From positions 310,001-374,000 of the forward strand of contig JALMLS010000585.1 of assembly GCA_038496445.1 (NCBI GenBank): a stretch of DNA of 64,000 bases, given 5' to 3'. Positions within the stretch are counted from its first letter, which is position 1. Every line of letters begins with the position of its first letter. This document shows, piece after piece, positions 11,201-22,653 of this stretch. The position numbers and the translations under genes are program-made. This stretch comes from Trichosphaerium sp. ATCC 40318 (lineage: Eukaryota; Discosea; Flabellinia; Trichosidae). A model generated the notes under the pieces. It worked only from the letters and a program-made list of their open reading frames with translations, had not been told where the DNA came from and made no database searches.

Positions 11201-14200
11201 ACAGAGGAGAATAAACTAAAATAACAGTTAATACACGTAGTGAAAGTTTTAAATAACAGTATACGCTTACCTGTGAGTGAAACCAGCTGGGAATGCAATG
11301 GTGACTGGTACAGTTCCTTTGTGAAGATTTACCTCTTCAATATTGGATCTGGTCACAACAGGACACATCTTTCCAATAGCCTCTTTGATAACATCTTCAT
11401 ATGTCTTTTGAGAGTCTGTTCCTTTATCACGAAGGAAAGCGCCAGTTGCAACACGTTTAAGAGAAGTTTCACCTTCCTCAACTTCTACACAGTAAAAGTA
11501 AGAATAAAATAGACAGCACGGTAGGCGTACTTGGATTCAAATAAGCGTGTTTTTCTACAATGTAAAGTCCAACACGAGGGCTTGTTGGTGCGCCATCAAT
11601 AGTTGCCTCAGAGAGGAAGAAGCGCTAATAACAAAGGATAAGTATCACTTCTTTTGAAGATGTAATCAAAAAAACTACAAGAATACGTACAACTGAAGGT
11701 GCTAGTCCGTTTGTTGGCTTAGCAGACTTGACGTAACCAGTACCAAGATATTTAATCTCAATCTGTCTTTCAATAGTTTTACTGTGTGTAGTAGTAATGT
11801 AAAGAGCATGGTTAGCTTCTTCTCGAGCGTATCTAAACGTGAAAAATGAATAAAACGATGATTAATCGAAGAAAAATGGATTTAACTTCAAGTTCTCTCT
11901 TCCTCGTACCTAATGTTTCCACCAGTCAATTTAGCATATTGCTTAGCAGTAATCAATGCAACAACATGATTAGCAATAGTATGAGGTGAGTTGATAACGA
12001 AATAGTATGCTGGGAAACCAAGTTTGTTGAAAAAATAATTGACTTCCTTCTCAGTGACGACTTCACTGTAGGACCTAATCAAGGACATTAAAGACAACTC
12101 TTTGGTGTCAAAACTATACAACATACCCTAAGCGTAATACGAGATTGTATACAATCTTCATTTGATCGGAGTGACCAGAGCCAACTAAACAACTTGTTAG
12201 CCATCCGAACTTTTCAAAAAAAAAAAACGTAAATGAAGAATTCTTGCTTGTACTTACAACTGACAGTTGAATCACTTGAGCTTAGTAGAGTAGATGTGAT
12301 AGTATGATTAGCAAGAGCTCTAATTTTTCCAACAATCTACGTACAACGTCAACAATGGAAAAACGAAATCATTTTGTACCTCAGTTTGTGCAGTACGAGG
12401 TTTCAAATCTCTGAGCTCTAATACAGCGAGAATACGATCTCCGTAACGGATTGGAACGCATAGTAGGTTCTCGAATTTAACAATGATACCAACAGAAGCA
12501 TCTTTGCATTCCTCCAAAGTGTACTAAACAAAAAATGAGTCACAAAAAAAAAAGATTGTATACATTACAAAAAACAACGTACACGTTCAATATCTTTTTG
12601 TTCAGATATCCAGACAGCTTCAGGTTTATCTACGCTGAAACCAACAGCTCCTTTACCATATGGTAGTGTTGTGGCGAGTTTAGAGTGGTACTAAAAAAGA
12701 TATTAACATCAAACAAGTCCAAACAAACAAAATTAAAGAAGTTTTACGCTAAATAGTTATTTTTCAAACTCTGTCGTTATTTAAGTGTTCAAAATACGAT
12801 TAATCGGTATAACGAACCTCTGCTAAAGCGTTCAAGTCATCAGAAAGTGCATACCATAACCCAGGGCATCTTAAATTTTTGTCTTTCTCGTTTGTGATCC
12901 ACACAGCACCTACAGGGTGTAAAGATATCGAAAAAAATGATGAAAATATTATTGGAGTGTTTTAAAGAAAATTCAAAAGGAAAACAACTCCGAGTTTTAT
13001 TTTTCCTTCTCACGTACCATAAGAAAACTTCATATCATCGCAGATAGTCACAATAAGCTCTTGTAAACTAGCCCAAAACTTTGGTGTACCCTAACCACTA
13101 GTTTAAGAACAACAGACGGAGAAACTTCTAATCCAAAAAAAAAAATTACCTTTATTGTATCGATATTCTTGGTCTGTAGAGATCCACTGCGAGATATGAG
13201 ATCCTTAACAGTGTTATGTTGTCCTCTATTAGCATCTTGTAGAGGCGTATTACCCCACCTAAAAACTTCTTAACTCACAAGTTCGGAAAAAAAAGGCCAA
13301 CTTTTTGTAGTTTTATGTTTTTCGAAAAACAACTTTATTACGCTAAAACCAAAAAAGAATTTTTGTTTTCGAAATATAACTTTAGCACTCGAGTGCTTAA
13401 TTTAGTGTACATACCTATCAACAACGTTTACAAACGCTCCATTTTGAATTAAATGATCTACAACCTCTGTTTGACCAGTTAAGGCTGCGCGATGCATAGC
13501 TAGAGCATTTTAGACAACAAATTAGGAAGGAGCTAAATGTACTAGCTATTTTTCCGTACCTGTGCGACTATCGTAATCGAATGCATTTACGTCTACACCA
13601 CTCTTAATGAGGCGTGATACAGCCTCCAAGTCTCCTTCTCTCGCTGCCTCAAAAAACTCGGGTTGCTGAAAAAGGTAAACACAAGTGTATGTCGCCATTA
13701 ACACTATGAAGCGTTCTAAGGCGTATTTCAAGCCGTACCAGAGATTTTAGAGTGTTTTTGTTGGCTCCTTTACTAACTAGATAACGTGCAACCGCAACGT
13801 GCTTGTGACGAGTAGCATCGCTTAGTGGAGTACCGCCCCACCTGAACTTACATCAGCAAAGTGAGGTGAACCAAAATTTAACGTTACAGTTTTTTGTAGT
13901 TTAAGAAAACGTCAATAACAGTGCTACGTACCTATCTTCGGCGTTTACGTCGGTTTTGACGGTTTCAACTAAAAACTTTACTGTTTCGATGTGACCTTCC
14001 GCAGATGCAAGATGGAGAGGTGTGCGCAAGTCGTAATCGGGTTTACTTAGGTCCCAGCTTTTCGCGTGGTAACCCTAAAAAGGGGTGTTGAAAAACATAA
14101 CTCATACTAACTGTTTTATACCTTTAACTCTTCAAGCGCTCCTTTGGATGCTGCTAAGATTACTTTGAATGCGTCAGCGTCAAGAGAAGCCAAGATCATT

Positions 14201-14235
14201 GGCATAGACGGCTTTTTAGCAAGTTCAGATGTCAT
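8251..14235 (-). CDS. Large NAD-type glutamate dehydrogenase with N-terminal ankyrin repeats and GAF domain
   Basis: The enzyme interconverts glutamate and 2-oxoglutarate plus ammonium. The start MTSELAKKPSMP is at 14235. Ankyrin repeats follow (YDLRTPLHLASAEGHIETVK, then DRWGGTPLSDATRHKH, and a second pair ending in DRWGNTPL). The 'DYD.RT.LH.A..GH' and 'DRWGNTPL.DA' pattern resembles the ankyrin tail of kidney-type glutaminases. A GAF-like module comes next (YGAVWITNEKDKN..CPGLWYAL, then NLLCVPIRYGDRILAVLEL). The large GDH2-type catalytic part shows GAEFRGFHIRFSDIARGGIR, PEGGSKG with its active-site Lys, and GGPDGDLGSNEI for the dinucleotide fold, and it ends ..FMQKYN. About 20 short introns break the gene. 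I estimate about 1,500 residues, longer than the roughly 1,000 usual for GDH2. Ankyrin and GAF modules suggest regulation by a partner or small ligand (inference). The catalytic assignment is firm; exon joins are approximate. Confidence 0.88.
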
Positions 14236-14439
14236 TTTTTATGTATTATGACTGTAATTGCCGTCTCTGTAGAAATTTATGTATCTGGCTGGGGAAGCGC
14301 AAAATTGAATTCTCGTGACTTTGCAAGTTTTGGGGTGAAATTGGGTCGTGATAACACGTGAATGTCGCAATTTTTCGAAAACAGGCGTATTTGCGCGTGC
14401 CCGTTCCTTTACATACGCGTTTTCGCTAGTCCGAGCGGT

Positions 14440-14461
14440 TTGAACATCATATGATGTTCAA
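14440..14461. promoter_or_regulatory. 22-bp perfect palindrome upstream of the GDH gene
   Basis: TTGAACATCAT/ATGATGTTCAA is exactly self-complementary and lies about 205 bp upstream of the GDH start codon. A dimeric transcription-factor site is the natural reading, but no factor is known. Confidence 0.5.
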
Positions 14462-15684
14462 TAATGTGCTGTGACCTCCATTTACATTTTATAATGTTCT
14501 GTAAGCAAGCTCAAAACACCGAACAGCAAAAATGATGCTTTTGCTAACGAAATTCTTGCTGCCAAACCGTGAACTGTTCTGTTAAATGAAGTATAGGATT
14601 ACTACACGCGCTAGTAGCACGTTGGTGGGTTGAAACCATAACTTTGGTCCTTCTGTAACCGTATCAAGTACACTGTACACTTCCTGCGTAGTTTGATGAA
14701 GTAGAGAATACTTTAAGAGCTGTGGTTGTTATTTGAGAGCGTTAGAATTTTGATTTTGGGAACAGAAAGTAGTTTTTTCAACTTAACGCACTCACAACCC
14801 TTGCCTTAACGCCCCAGGACGCTGTTCTTGCTTTGTATCCGGCAATTCAGACAGCGGTACAAAAGACCGCGAACTTTGGGAACGTACTACCCTTCTGTGG
14901 TACATGCAGTCAAAAATAAAAAGCATTACTTGCCTGTCATAATCCGCTTGTATCTGACGCCTGTTCAAGTGGCTGGCGTGTACTACAAAGTGTAAACAAA
15001 AAGGTTAGTTCAACTACCTTTTGGGATTCCCAATGTATTGGTCTAGGCATCGTGTACAGTAGCAAAGCACTTCCAACTGAACTAAATATTTTTCAAAATG
15101 CTGGAAAGATGGGTTAGAGTCGAAATGACTTTGATACTACTGTCCTTAAGGTTTGCATTTTATTCTTTTTACAAGGTCGTTATAACATTGTACTGATACT
15201 ACAGAATCATCTCTCCGTCGTGACATAGTTCAATAGTTTAAACCAAAAAAAAGGCTTGATCACGGTTTATTGCGTTTAGCCATACAGTAGTTACGCACGT
15301 GTACGGGATTTTATAAGGGCCCGGTGAACTTGGAACAAACGGACCGTTGCACGTGGCACTCTAAATGCCTTCGGCGTCTTTAGTTATTTCCCAAATCCTG
15401 ACACAACTGGTGTTTGTATCAGCGCGTGGTACTCTTCTCGATAGTTTTAGTTGCGTTTACTATTGTACCAGTGACTTGGTCGGTCATTTCGAGGCCGTTT
15501 GTCGTTGATAAAGAGTAGTATACTTTGCCGTCAGGTAGTAGCTGTTTGGTCCTTAGCACCTTGTCTTGGTGTAATCTAGGTAGAACCAAAGTTTAAGCTT
15601 CGCACCTGTACAAGTGAAGTGGGGAGCAGGATTGTTACCTATCTGTTAGGTAAGTATTATAAATGTGTTATCAAGCACAACAAA

Positions 15685-15729
15685 CTGAAAGAAGTAAGCC
15701 ACTGTGCAGTATGCACAGTCTTCTTTCAG
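15685..15729. repeat. Compact two-part hairpin
   Basis: The outer arms CTGAAAGAAG/CTTCTTTCAG and inner arms ACTGTGCA/TGCACAGT pair perfectly. They are separated by a 6-nt one-sided bulge (TAAGCC) and close on a 3-nt loop. The hairpin lies in the GDH/beta-helix intergenic region. Confidence 0.6.
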
Positions 15730-16072
15730 CAAAGCGCATACAATCAAACCCATGTCACTTGTCAGCCACAATTCCGAGCATCTTACTTGTACATTAACGC
15801 CTTCAAAGACTTGCCATAGTGTTTTGTAACTGGGCAAAATAATTTTAGCTTTGGACTGCCAAACGTGTCAAAATGTCGACGCGAGCATTTTGCTACCTTT
15901 TAAGTACAATCTTAAATATTTAGGGGCCAATGTACTCATTGTGACTCTCCAGTAGAATAAATTAAGAGATACAGTTCTTGATGATGAATTTGTTAAGTCG
16001 TTTGTGTGCACGGTTTACGAGAAAAGTTAACTTACTTTCTTCGCAACCATCTGGGAAGATTGGTTAAAAAGC

Positions 16073-16080
16073 TATATAAA
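16073..16080 (+). promoter_or_regulatory. TATA box of the beta-helix surface gene
   Basis: TATATAAA sits 20 bp before the ATG at 16101, implying a very short 5' leader. Confidence 0.5.
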
Positions 16081-16100
16081 GGGTAATCGCTTAGTACCGA

Positions 16101-18807
16101 ATGGGTAGAAGTAGGCTTGTTTTTACCTTGTTATGCGTACTGCTGTACATTTTTTGTATAAACTGTCAAACAAACACAACTGTTGGTACGTAATTGCGTA
16201 GAGTTGACGCGTACCCAAAAACAAAGGAAAATTAAAATCTGTATGCCGAATTAACGTTTAAACAGCGCCAACTGTTCCACCTAGTACAGCAAGCCCATCT
16301 ACAGCTCCAGTTGTCCCAATAGCTCCAATAACGCCAATCGCGCCCGTTGCTCCTGTAGGGCCAACTACAGCGCCTGTGGTGCCAATAACGCCAACAACAG
16401 CTTCACCAACAGCTACGCCATCAACAATAGCTCCCTCCATCGCACCAACTACACTTCCGCCTACTACCCTTGCTCCAGTGCCTCCTACGCCTGTAGATAC
16501 GTGCGTGTACATAGCTACTAATGGAAATGATGAGGTATGGATTTTTTTTTTGGATTAAACATGCGAACATTAAATGATTTTTGATAGGCTGATGGGTCGA
16601 GGAAAAACCCTTTTAAGACTCTTCAGAAGGCCTTATCTGTTGGCAGTAGGATATGTGCATATTGTGCGTAAATTATTGGTGTTTTTTGTTGTTCTAGCAG
16701 TCGAAGATTATGTTCTTATTATTTTCTTTTTTTTTAGATGGATTTTACAATAGCGAAGCACCGATTGTTGTTGACAAAAATTTCACACTTGAATGCTTCG
16801 CGAACAACACTAAAAGTTATTGTGAAGGAACAGTATTACCAAATTGGAGTACAGTCACTGTATGTTCAGTTTCGGAACAGTACAAAACTTTTTGTTAATA
16901 TTTTTCTTCAGACTTTTACTCTTATGGCGCATAAAAATTACGTGATTGATATTACAAATATTGGATCAGGATTCTCTTTCCATGGTGACGATACAATTTT
17001 AAAAGCTTCTTTCGAGAACGTACACTGGAATGATTTTCGTAAGTGTTCAAAAAGTTGCCTTTGTCTTTGTTTTAACAAAAAAAAAGGAGGTATTGTTTGG
17101 ATTGGGCTAGGCAGCTTGGTTTTCACAGATTCTTGGTTTAAAAACTCTACAATTACGATGCACCCACGTAAGATGAATAATCGTTACTACTAAGAAATAA
17201 CGTCTTTAGATACTGAAGGTGATAATCTCATTGTGTTCATGGACAAGTGTATCTTTGAAACAACTACTGTTACTTCTTGGGGTAATAATTTTTTTCTTTT
17301 CCACGTGATATCTCTCTAAATTTTTTGGTGTTATTTTGTTCCATTGTAATCAGCGATTGGTGATAACTAACTTGACTACAATGGACAACAATTTGCAAAA
17401 TAACTCGAGATAAAAAAACTAGTTTGGAGAAAGCCTTTCTTTGTTTTTTTCTCTTGTGTTCTAACTTTTTTGATTAGCGAGTATATCTACTGTTCGTGAT
17501 TCCTCGTCAGTAGCATCAAGCTTCAGTTTTAAATCCTCTGCGTTATTCTTTATGGGAAATGTGATTAATGCCTTTTCTGGTAGCGCACGTGATTTTTTAT
17601 TGTTTAAATTTTAGTTAGATTGAATTACTTGTTAAACCTTATTGTAGGTTCCAGTTCTAGACGCTGCAATTTCTAGTAGCCTCACTGTAACTAAGAACTT
17701 ATTTCAAAACTGTGAAATTAGAGTTACTGCTCCTGTTAAGTTTACGACAGTCGGTGTAACCGCTTCTAGTGAGCTTCATAATTTAACTTTTACGGAAAAC
17801 ACTTTTAAAAATAATACAATGTACAATGTATACAACCAAGTACGTGCTCTCAACCTGTCACTTGTTGAAAAGTGTGTATTTTCACTTACAGTTTAATTAC
17901 AATAGCAAAGCCAGAAGGACATACCAAGTGTGAGTATACCATTAAAAGCGAAGAAATATGACCTCAAAGATAACTCTCAAGAACCTAAAGGTTAGTTTTT
18001 TTCTTCTCAACAAAATGAGCTCGTGTCTGTTGTGTTACGTACTAACATATTTTTCTTAAATCAAGCTGTTTGTGGTAAAGGAAGTTTTTCAACTGGATAT
18101 ATACTTGTATGCGACGTATGTCCTAGAGGTGAAATCAGTAAAGATCCTGCAAGTGACAAATGCACACCGTGCAACACAAATAAGAGAGAGTATACGCGAA
18201 CTACTGGCGCTTCATCTTGTCTTCCATGTGCTTCGAGGAATGTTTATTCCTCTGTAAATGGCGTATATAGCTGTGTTATTTGTGCTGAAGGTAGCCAAAC
18301 AAAACACTTTTTTCTTTTTTTTTTCTTTTGTAGTTGAACTCATTCTTTTTAGGTGAGTACAAAGATACAAATGTTGGAGTTGATGGAGCATGTAAAAAAT
18401 GTGGATCAATACACAAGATATCGTCTGATGGCCTTACGTGTTCGGGTGCGTAATGACACTATTTAATGAGATTCCAAAAAATATAAGTCAGTGATGAGTT
18501 TTTTTTAAGTTCTTTAGCATTTATAGAGCTTGAGTTATCTTGACTAATTTATATTTTTAGTTGGCGGTGCTACCTTTACAGGCATGATAGTAGGAATAAT
18601 TTTTGGATTGATTGTTATACGTGAGTCACAATTTGAGTTCCTTTTTTTTTTTTTTTTTTTTGTATTGTAAACTTGTTCTGAATGTTCTGCTTAGTGGCTA
18701 TAACTGGCTTCTTTATCCGTCAACAATGTTATATTAAAGCACATAAAAGAGTACATTATAATGATATCTTTATAAAAATAATACTGATAAAAATACTAGG
18801 AATATGA
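16101..18807 (+). CDS. Secreted/membrane protein: P/T-rich stalk, beta-helix, Cys-rich modules, TM helix
   Basis: A signal peptide (MGRSRLVFTLLCVLLYIFC) precedes a Pro/Thr/Ala-rich stalk at 16260-16490 (TAPVVPIAPITPIAPV type). Then comes CVYIATNGNDE and, in the next exon, DGSRKNPFKTLQKAL, the usual opening of right-handed parallel beta-helix proteins. Several exons carry short repeated strands with 'F.N..I/F..N' spacing (TDSWFKNSTI; MDKCIFETTTV; FTENTFKNNTM). Next is a Cys-rich segment of the ephrin-receptor-like/GCC2-GCC3 kind (GYILVCDVCPRGEISKDP; CTPCNTNKREYTRT; SCLPCASRNVYSS), then a TM helix (TFTGMIVGIIFGLIVI) and a basic tail. It is probably a cell-surface protein, and the beta-helix may bind or process carbohydrate. 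Enzyme activity is not shown. About ten short introns; stop TGA at 18805-18807. Confidence 0.72.
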
Positions 18808-19345
18808 GGCTTTGTAATAAAACCAAAAAAAAATAATAAAAACCAATATGTCACAATTTTTCGTTTCTACACTTGCCTATAATCTTTACTGTAGATATAT
18901 ATGTGCCAGTTGTTTGGCAACCTTGTTTCAAGTTCACTGGTGTAAGGTTTTACCATGTTGTTATTTCACCGTTTATGTTAAGACCTTAAGATAATTGGTG
19001 ATTGAGTAATGCAAGTTATGTGCCAGAATAGTGTCTTGCCTCATTCAAGTTTTCACTATTCTAGTGAATTTCAAGCGGTAAGGATAACAGATGCGATAGT
19101 GAATCTACTTTTATTAGTGTTTTAAACCTGCCATTACTTTACGAGGGTTCTTCAAATATTTTTACTACTGACATAGTTACATTGTCTAAGGCACCATCTC
19201 TTTCACTGTATTTTACCCGTGGTTTACTGTTGTCATCAAATCTTCGTCAGCCAATACTGGAAAGAAATATATGAAAAAAGTGACTTAATCTGCTTAAGAT
19301 CGATTCCGTGATACTAAACAAAGCCTTTTTACCAACGACAACACA
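18808..19345. other. Intergenic, nothing recognised
   Basis: About 540 AT-rich bases between the beta-helix gene and the Rab-like gene, presumably holding a terminator and the Rab promoter. I see no motif worth naming. Confidence 0.5.
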
Positions 19346-20449
19346 ATGCCAAAAGGTTCAAATAAAACTCTTGAACAACCAAAACAACCAGAGAATTTGG
19401 TGGCGAAAGTAATAGTGGTTGGAGACTCTGGTACGCAACGTGACATTTGCAGTAGTCACGTTACGCACTTATAACTCTTGTTTTTTAATTGACTCAAACC
19501 CTGTTTCACTCTAGGTGTTGGAAAGACCTCTATTTTGCGTAGATACGTGTACAATGATCACGAGAGTTATAACAGTACGATAGGAGCAGCGTTTGTATGT
19601 CAGAAGCAACTTCGCTTTTTTATTTTATTTGAAAACATGTCACGTGACTGACTTTTTTAGCTTACAAAGGAAGTGTCAGGAAAGACTATTCAAACCATTA
19701 AAATTCAGTTGTGGGAGTAAGTCAACAGCCCAGCATCACTAGAATTTAACCTAAGTGCGCTCTCTAGCACAGCTGGGAGGGAACGATTCCAAACAATTCG
19801 TGCTAGTACGACATTTTTCTTCGTTGTTTTTTCTTAGTTGCTAGGCTGGTTTTACCGTGATGCGCATATAGCACTACTGGTGTTCGATATCGCATGTAGG
19901 AGGTCGTTTGAGTATCTCGACGGCTTTAGAGAGGAACTTTTGAAGTACCAAAAAGACCCAACTGACGTAAGGAATTATGATAAATATTTTGAGTGCATTT
20001 TCTAAAACCACTTTTGTTTAGATTAAATGTATTGTCATAGGAAATAAATGTGATCTAGATGGAGATAGAGTTGTATCGAAAAAACAAATACAAGAGCTCG
20101 TTACATATTGGGAGTGTCCATATTATGAAGTTAGTGCTAAAACGGTAAGCGCAACCTTTCCTTTTTTGATGCTAAAGTTGTATCTGCAAAGTACGAATTG
20201 CTTCCAATAAAATCCTTGAAGCATAAGCTAATTTTAGGGCTCTTTTTCATAGGATATGAAGATTTGCTAACTCTTGTTTTTACAAAGGGACATAACATTC
20301 ATGAAATGTTTGCAGACATAGCACGTGTGACTGAGACTTCATTGTTGGCCAAATTACGCCCTAAGCCTACCGTAATGGCGGAGGAACCTAAGCAAGATCA
20401 AAATACAAGTTTGTTTAGCTACCTTGCATCATGGTTCGGCTATAAATAA
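19346..20449 (+). CDS. Rab-family small GTPase, Rab5/21-like, no prenylation Cys
   Basis: Membrane-traffic GTPase fold. G1 is GDSGVGKTS, split by an intron after GDSG. The effector loop is STIGAAFLTKEV as in Rab5-type proteins, G3 is WDTAGRERF, G4 GNKCDLDGD and G5 EVSAKT. The frame ends ..FSYLASWFGYK-stop (TAA 20447-20449). About seven introns. Two oddities: the switch II Gln of DTAGQE is Arg, predicted to impair intrinsic and GAP-stimulated GTP hydrolysis, and the C-terminus has no Cys, so geranylgeranylation is not expected. The N-terminal 28 residues (MPKGSNKTLEQPKQPEN) are Lys/Gln-rich. It may act constitutively in the cytosol or attach through a partner (inference). Confidence 0.85.
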
Positions 20450-20996
20450 ATAATCAAGGTTGTAAATGAAATAAATACAAACTGTTTGTTGCAAGACATC
20501 CAATAGGTGCTATTTTCCAATTATCTACTGACGCACCATTTATCAAACTGTTCAAGAATCCCCAGCTAAAAACCAGTTAGTTTTTTGCCTACAAAACCGT
20601 GACAAGTTTGACAGGGTTCAAAAAATTCCGTAATATACAGAACGTGTGCAAGGTTTGTCAACAACTTGGCTTAGAATTTCAACGTGAATTTTCTGTTGTA
20701 GGATAAGAGCTTCAGATTTCTTTGACCGAAAATGTGACAAGAAAGGAAGCAACAAAGAGTTATTCAATGAAGCTGTTTCAAGCTCTTTGTCCCACCACTC
20801 GTTAGCAAGGTAAGGTGGACATACTGAAACGTGCAGTTGTGCTACATGACAGTCTTGTTATTTAAGTTGGTCACATTTTCCAAACATGACATACGCAAAA
20901 GTCACATACTTTTACTTGCGTGTACACTATTGAATGAGTCATTACACTTGAATCTTAATTCTGTATTAGTGCTCAATGAGATGAAGCTTTTATTAT
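20450..20996. other. Intergenic, convergent gene ends
   Basis: About 550 bp between the converging Rab-like gene and family copy A. No gene is supported. Confidence 0.5.
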
Positions 20997-22653
20997 TCAA
21001 TCTTCTAGCGTTGGATCAGTAGTCATCTTTCTTAAGTTCCATGGCAAAACTGCTCTTCTTACTCCAGGAACAAGGAATGCAACCAAAATAAAAAGTATAA
21101 CAGCCTTTAACATCAGTTAGAGAACAGACAGCTAAACGCGGTTTTTTTTCACGTGCCAATACTATTGCACCAACTGTTGCCCCAACTATGATTCCCATGT
21201 TACCCGAGCAATCCCTTGTATGTATCAATATTGCAAGCCTGTTGTATTGAGTTAAAGGGGATATGCAGGTTTGATAAGAAATACCCTCTGCTATGTTGTT
21301 CTGGTTTGACGTCAGCACATTCATTGGCTTGATTTATAATTTCAGCGCTTCCATTGAAACATGGAGAAATAATAACATCAATTCTCTTGTCAGATGACTT
21401 GTCTACATTGGATACATCAATCGAAAGTGAACTGTTTGGTAATATTGACACACAACCTAATAGAGTTGAGTAAATTGGAAGTATTCAGAGTGTACGTATT
21501 CGATAAATTAGCAGTACCTGATACATTCAATAGATTCTCTGTTTGACCAAGCACCAATATCACATTACCACTATTTGTTAAGTCTCCGTTTATGATTGTT
21601 GGTTTTGATACTATCAAAGGCGAATCTTGATCAGAAGATATCAAGTAATCTCCATCGAATGAGCAACCTTGACCAGTATCATTGCATTGAAGGCAAGTGA
21701 TTTCTTCACACAATACTAGAAAACAGAATATACAAATTACTATTAAAATACAGGCTGGTTTAATATTAAAAAGAAACGTGCTTGTTGCTACTGATGGCGC
21801 CTCTGTGGGTGCTTCAGATGGAATCGCAGTTGGTTGATGAGTAGGTACGCTGGTAGGAGGCTCAGTTGGTTGAGGTACACAAGAACACGACTCAAACGAC
21901 ACAAGAAGTCCTCAAATCACGCCATAGTCATACACATTAAAGCTCAGAGTGTGGTTTCCAGAACTCGCCGTCAAATTAAAGTCATCACTATTTTCATACG
22001 CATCGTGAAAGATATTGAAAGTATGTGGAATATCCTCATTATTCAACGACACTCTTCCAATAATATTATCTACCCAGATCCTCAGTGTTAAACTGCATTC
22101 TACGAAGATAATAAACAAACAACTTTCGCTTAAAAATTAAAATGTTCACCATAATCCTGTTCAACTTGAAATGTTGTTGAAAAGTTTGCGAATCCTGTAT
22201 GGTTACCAAAACCTTGCCATGTTATCCAAGAGCTCTATTGTTATTTCAGAAAAAATAATATTCAATCACGTGACGGTCACATACAGGTTTGAAGCTCGTA
22301 AAGTTCACAGGATGAACGTAACTTCCGGTCAAATATGGTAGACTATACGATGAACAGCAGCCTTGAAGATCAGGTGCGCCATCTCCAAAACAATTCGAAA
22401 ATTCAGGTATTGTGCTGTTACAAATACGCCAGTGCGTGTCGCGAACTTGAGGTGATTGTACAGGCAGATGAACAAAAGAATCATCTACACCTGACTCATT
22501 TTTGTTAAAACGCTTCGTGAAGGTAATTCAATGCGCACCTGTTGGGTACAGACCAATATCACTCAAACATTGCCTTGTTTCTGCTTCATAGGGCGTGTAT
22601 GACAGAATTATAGTAAAAGAAGCTAATAACAGTAAAATAACTAAGTATGGCAT
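20997..22653 (-). pseudogene. Family copy A: type I membrane protein with PT-rich stalk, premature stop
   Basis: A signal peptide (MPYLVILLLLASFTIIL) leads into an ectodomain with conserved Cys (CLSDIGLYPTG; FVHLPVQSPQVRDTHW; NCFGDGAPDLQGCCSSY; CSLTLRIWVDN). A single PT-rich stalk unit (PTEPPTSVPTHQPTAIPSEA), a second Cys module (EEITCLQCNDTGQGCSFDG), a TM helix (MGIIVGATVGA then AVILFILVAFLVPG) and a short tail ending TLED follow. The frame is closed by TGA in 'GVI*GLL' near 21914-21916, where copies B and C read GGA, so I call A a pseudogene unless the stop is polymorphic or read through. The exon structure matches B and C, including a donor beginning GCACGT after the stalk. Function unknown; cell-surface location is inferred. 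Confidence 0.72.

Larger units (their letters stand above)
14236..16100. other. Intergenic 1.9 kb between divergent GDH and beta-helix genes
   Basis: No coding sequence is supported. It holds a 22-bp perfect palindrome (14440-14461), a strong 45-nt hairpin (15685-15729) and the TATA box of the rightward gene (16073-16080). The two small opposed reading frames around 15619-15837 are mirror shadows over the hairpin. Confidence 0.6.

Noticed and set aside
16258-16512. Minus-strand Gly/Val/Ala-rich open frame
   Set aside because: Antisense of the Pro/Thr/Ala-rich stalk; composition and splice signals support the plus strand.
21700-21790. Hydrophobic stretch (ACILIVICIFCFLVLC) in copy A read as a TM helix
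   Set aside because: The corresponding segment in B and C is out of frame, and all three have GCACGT/TCTAG edges; it is best read as an intron.
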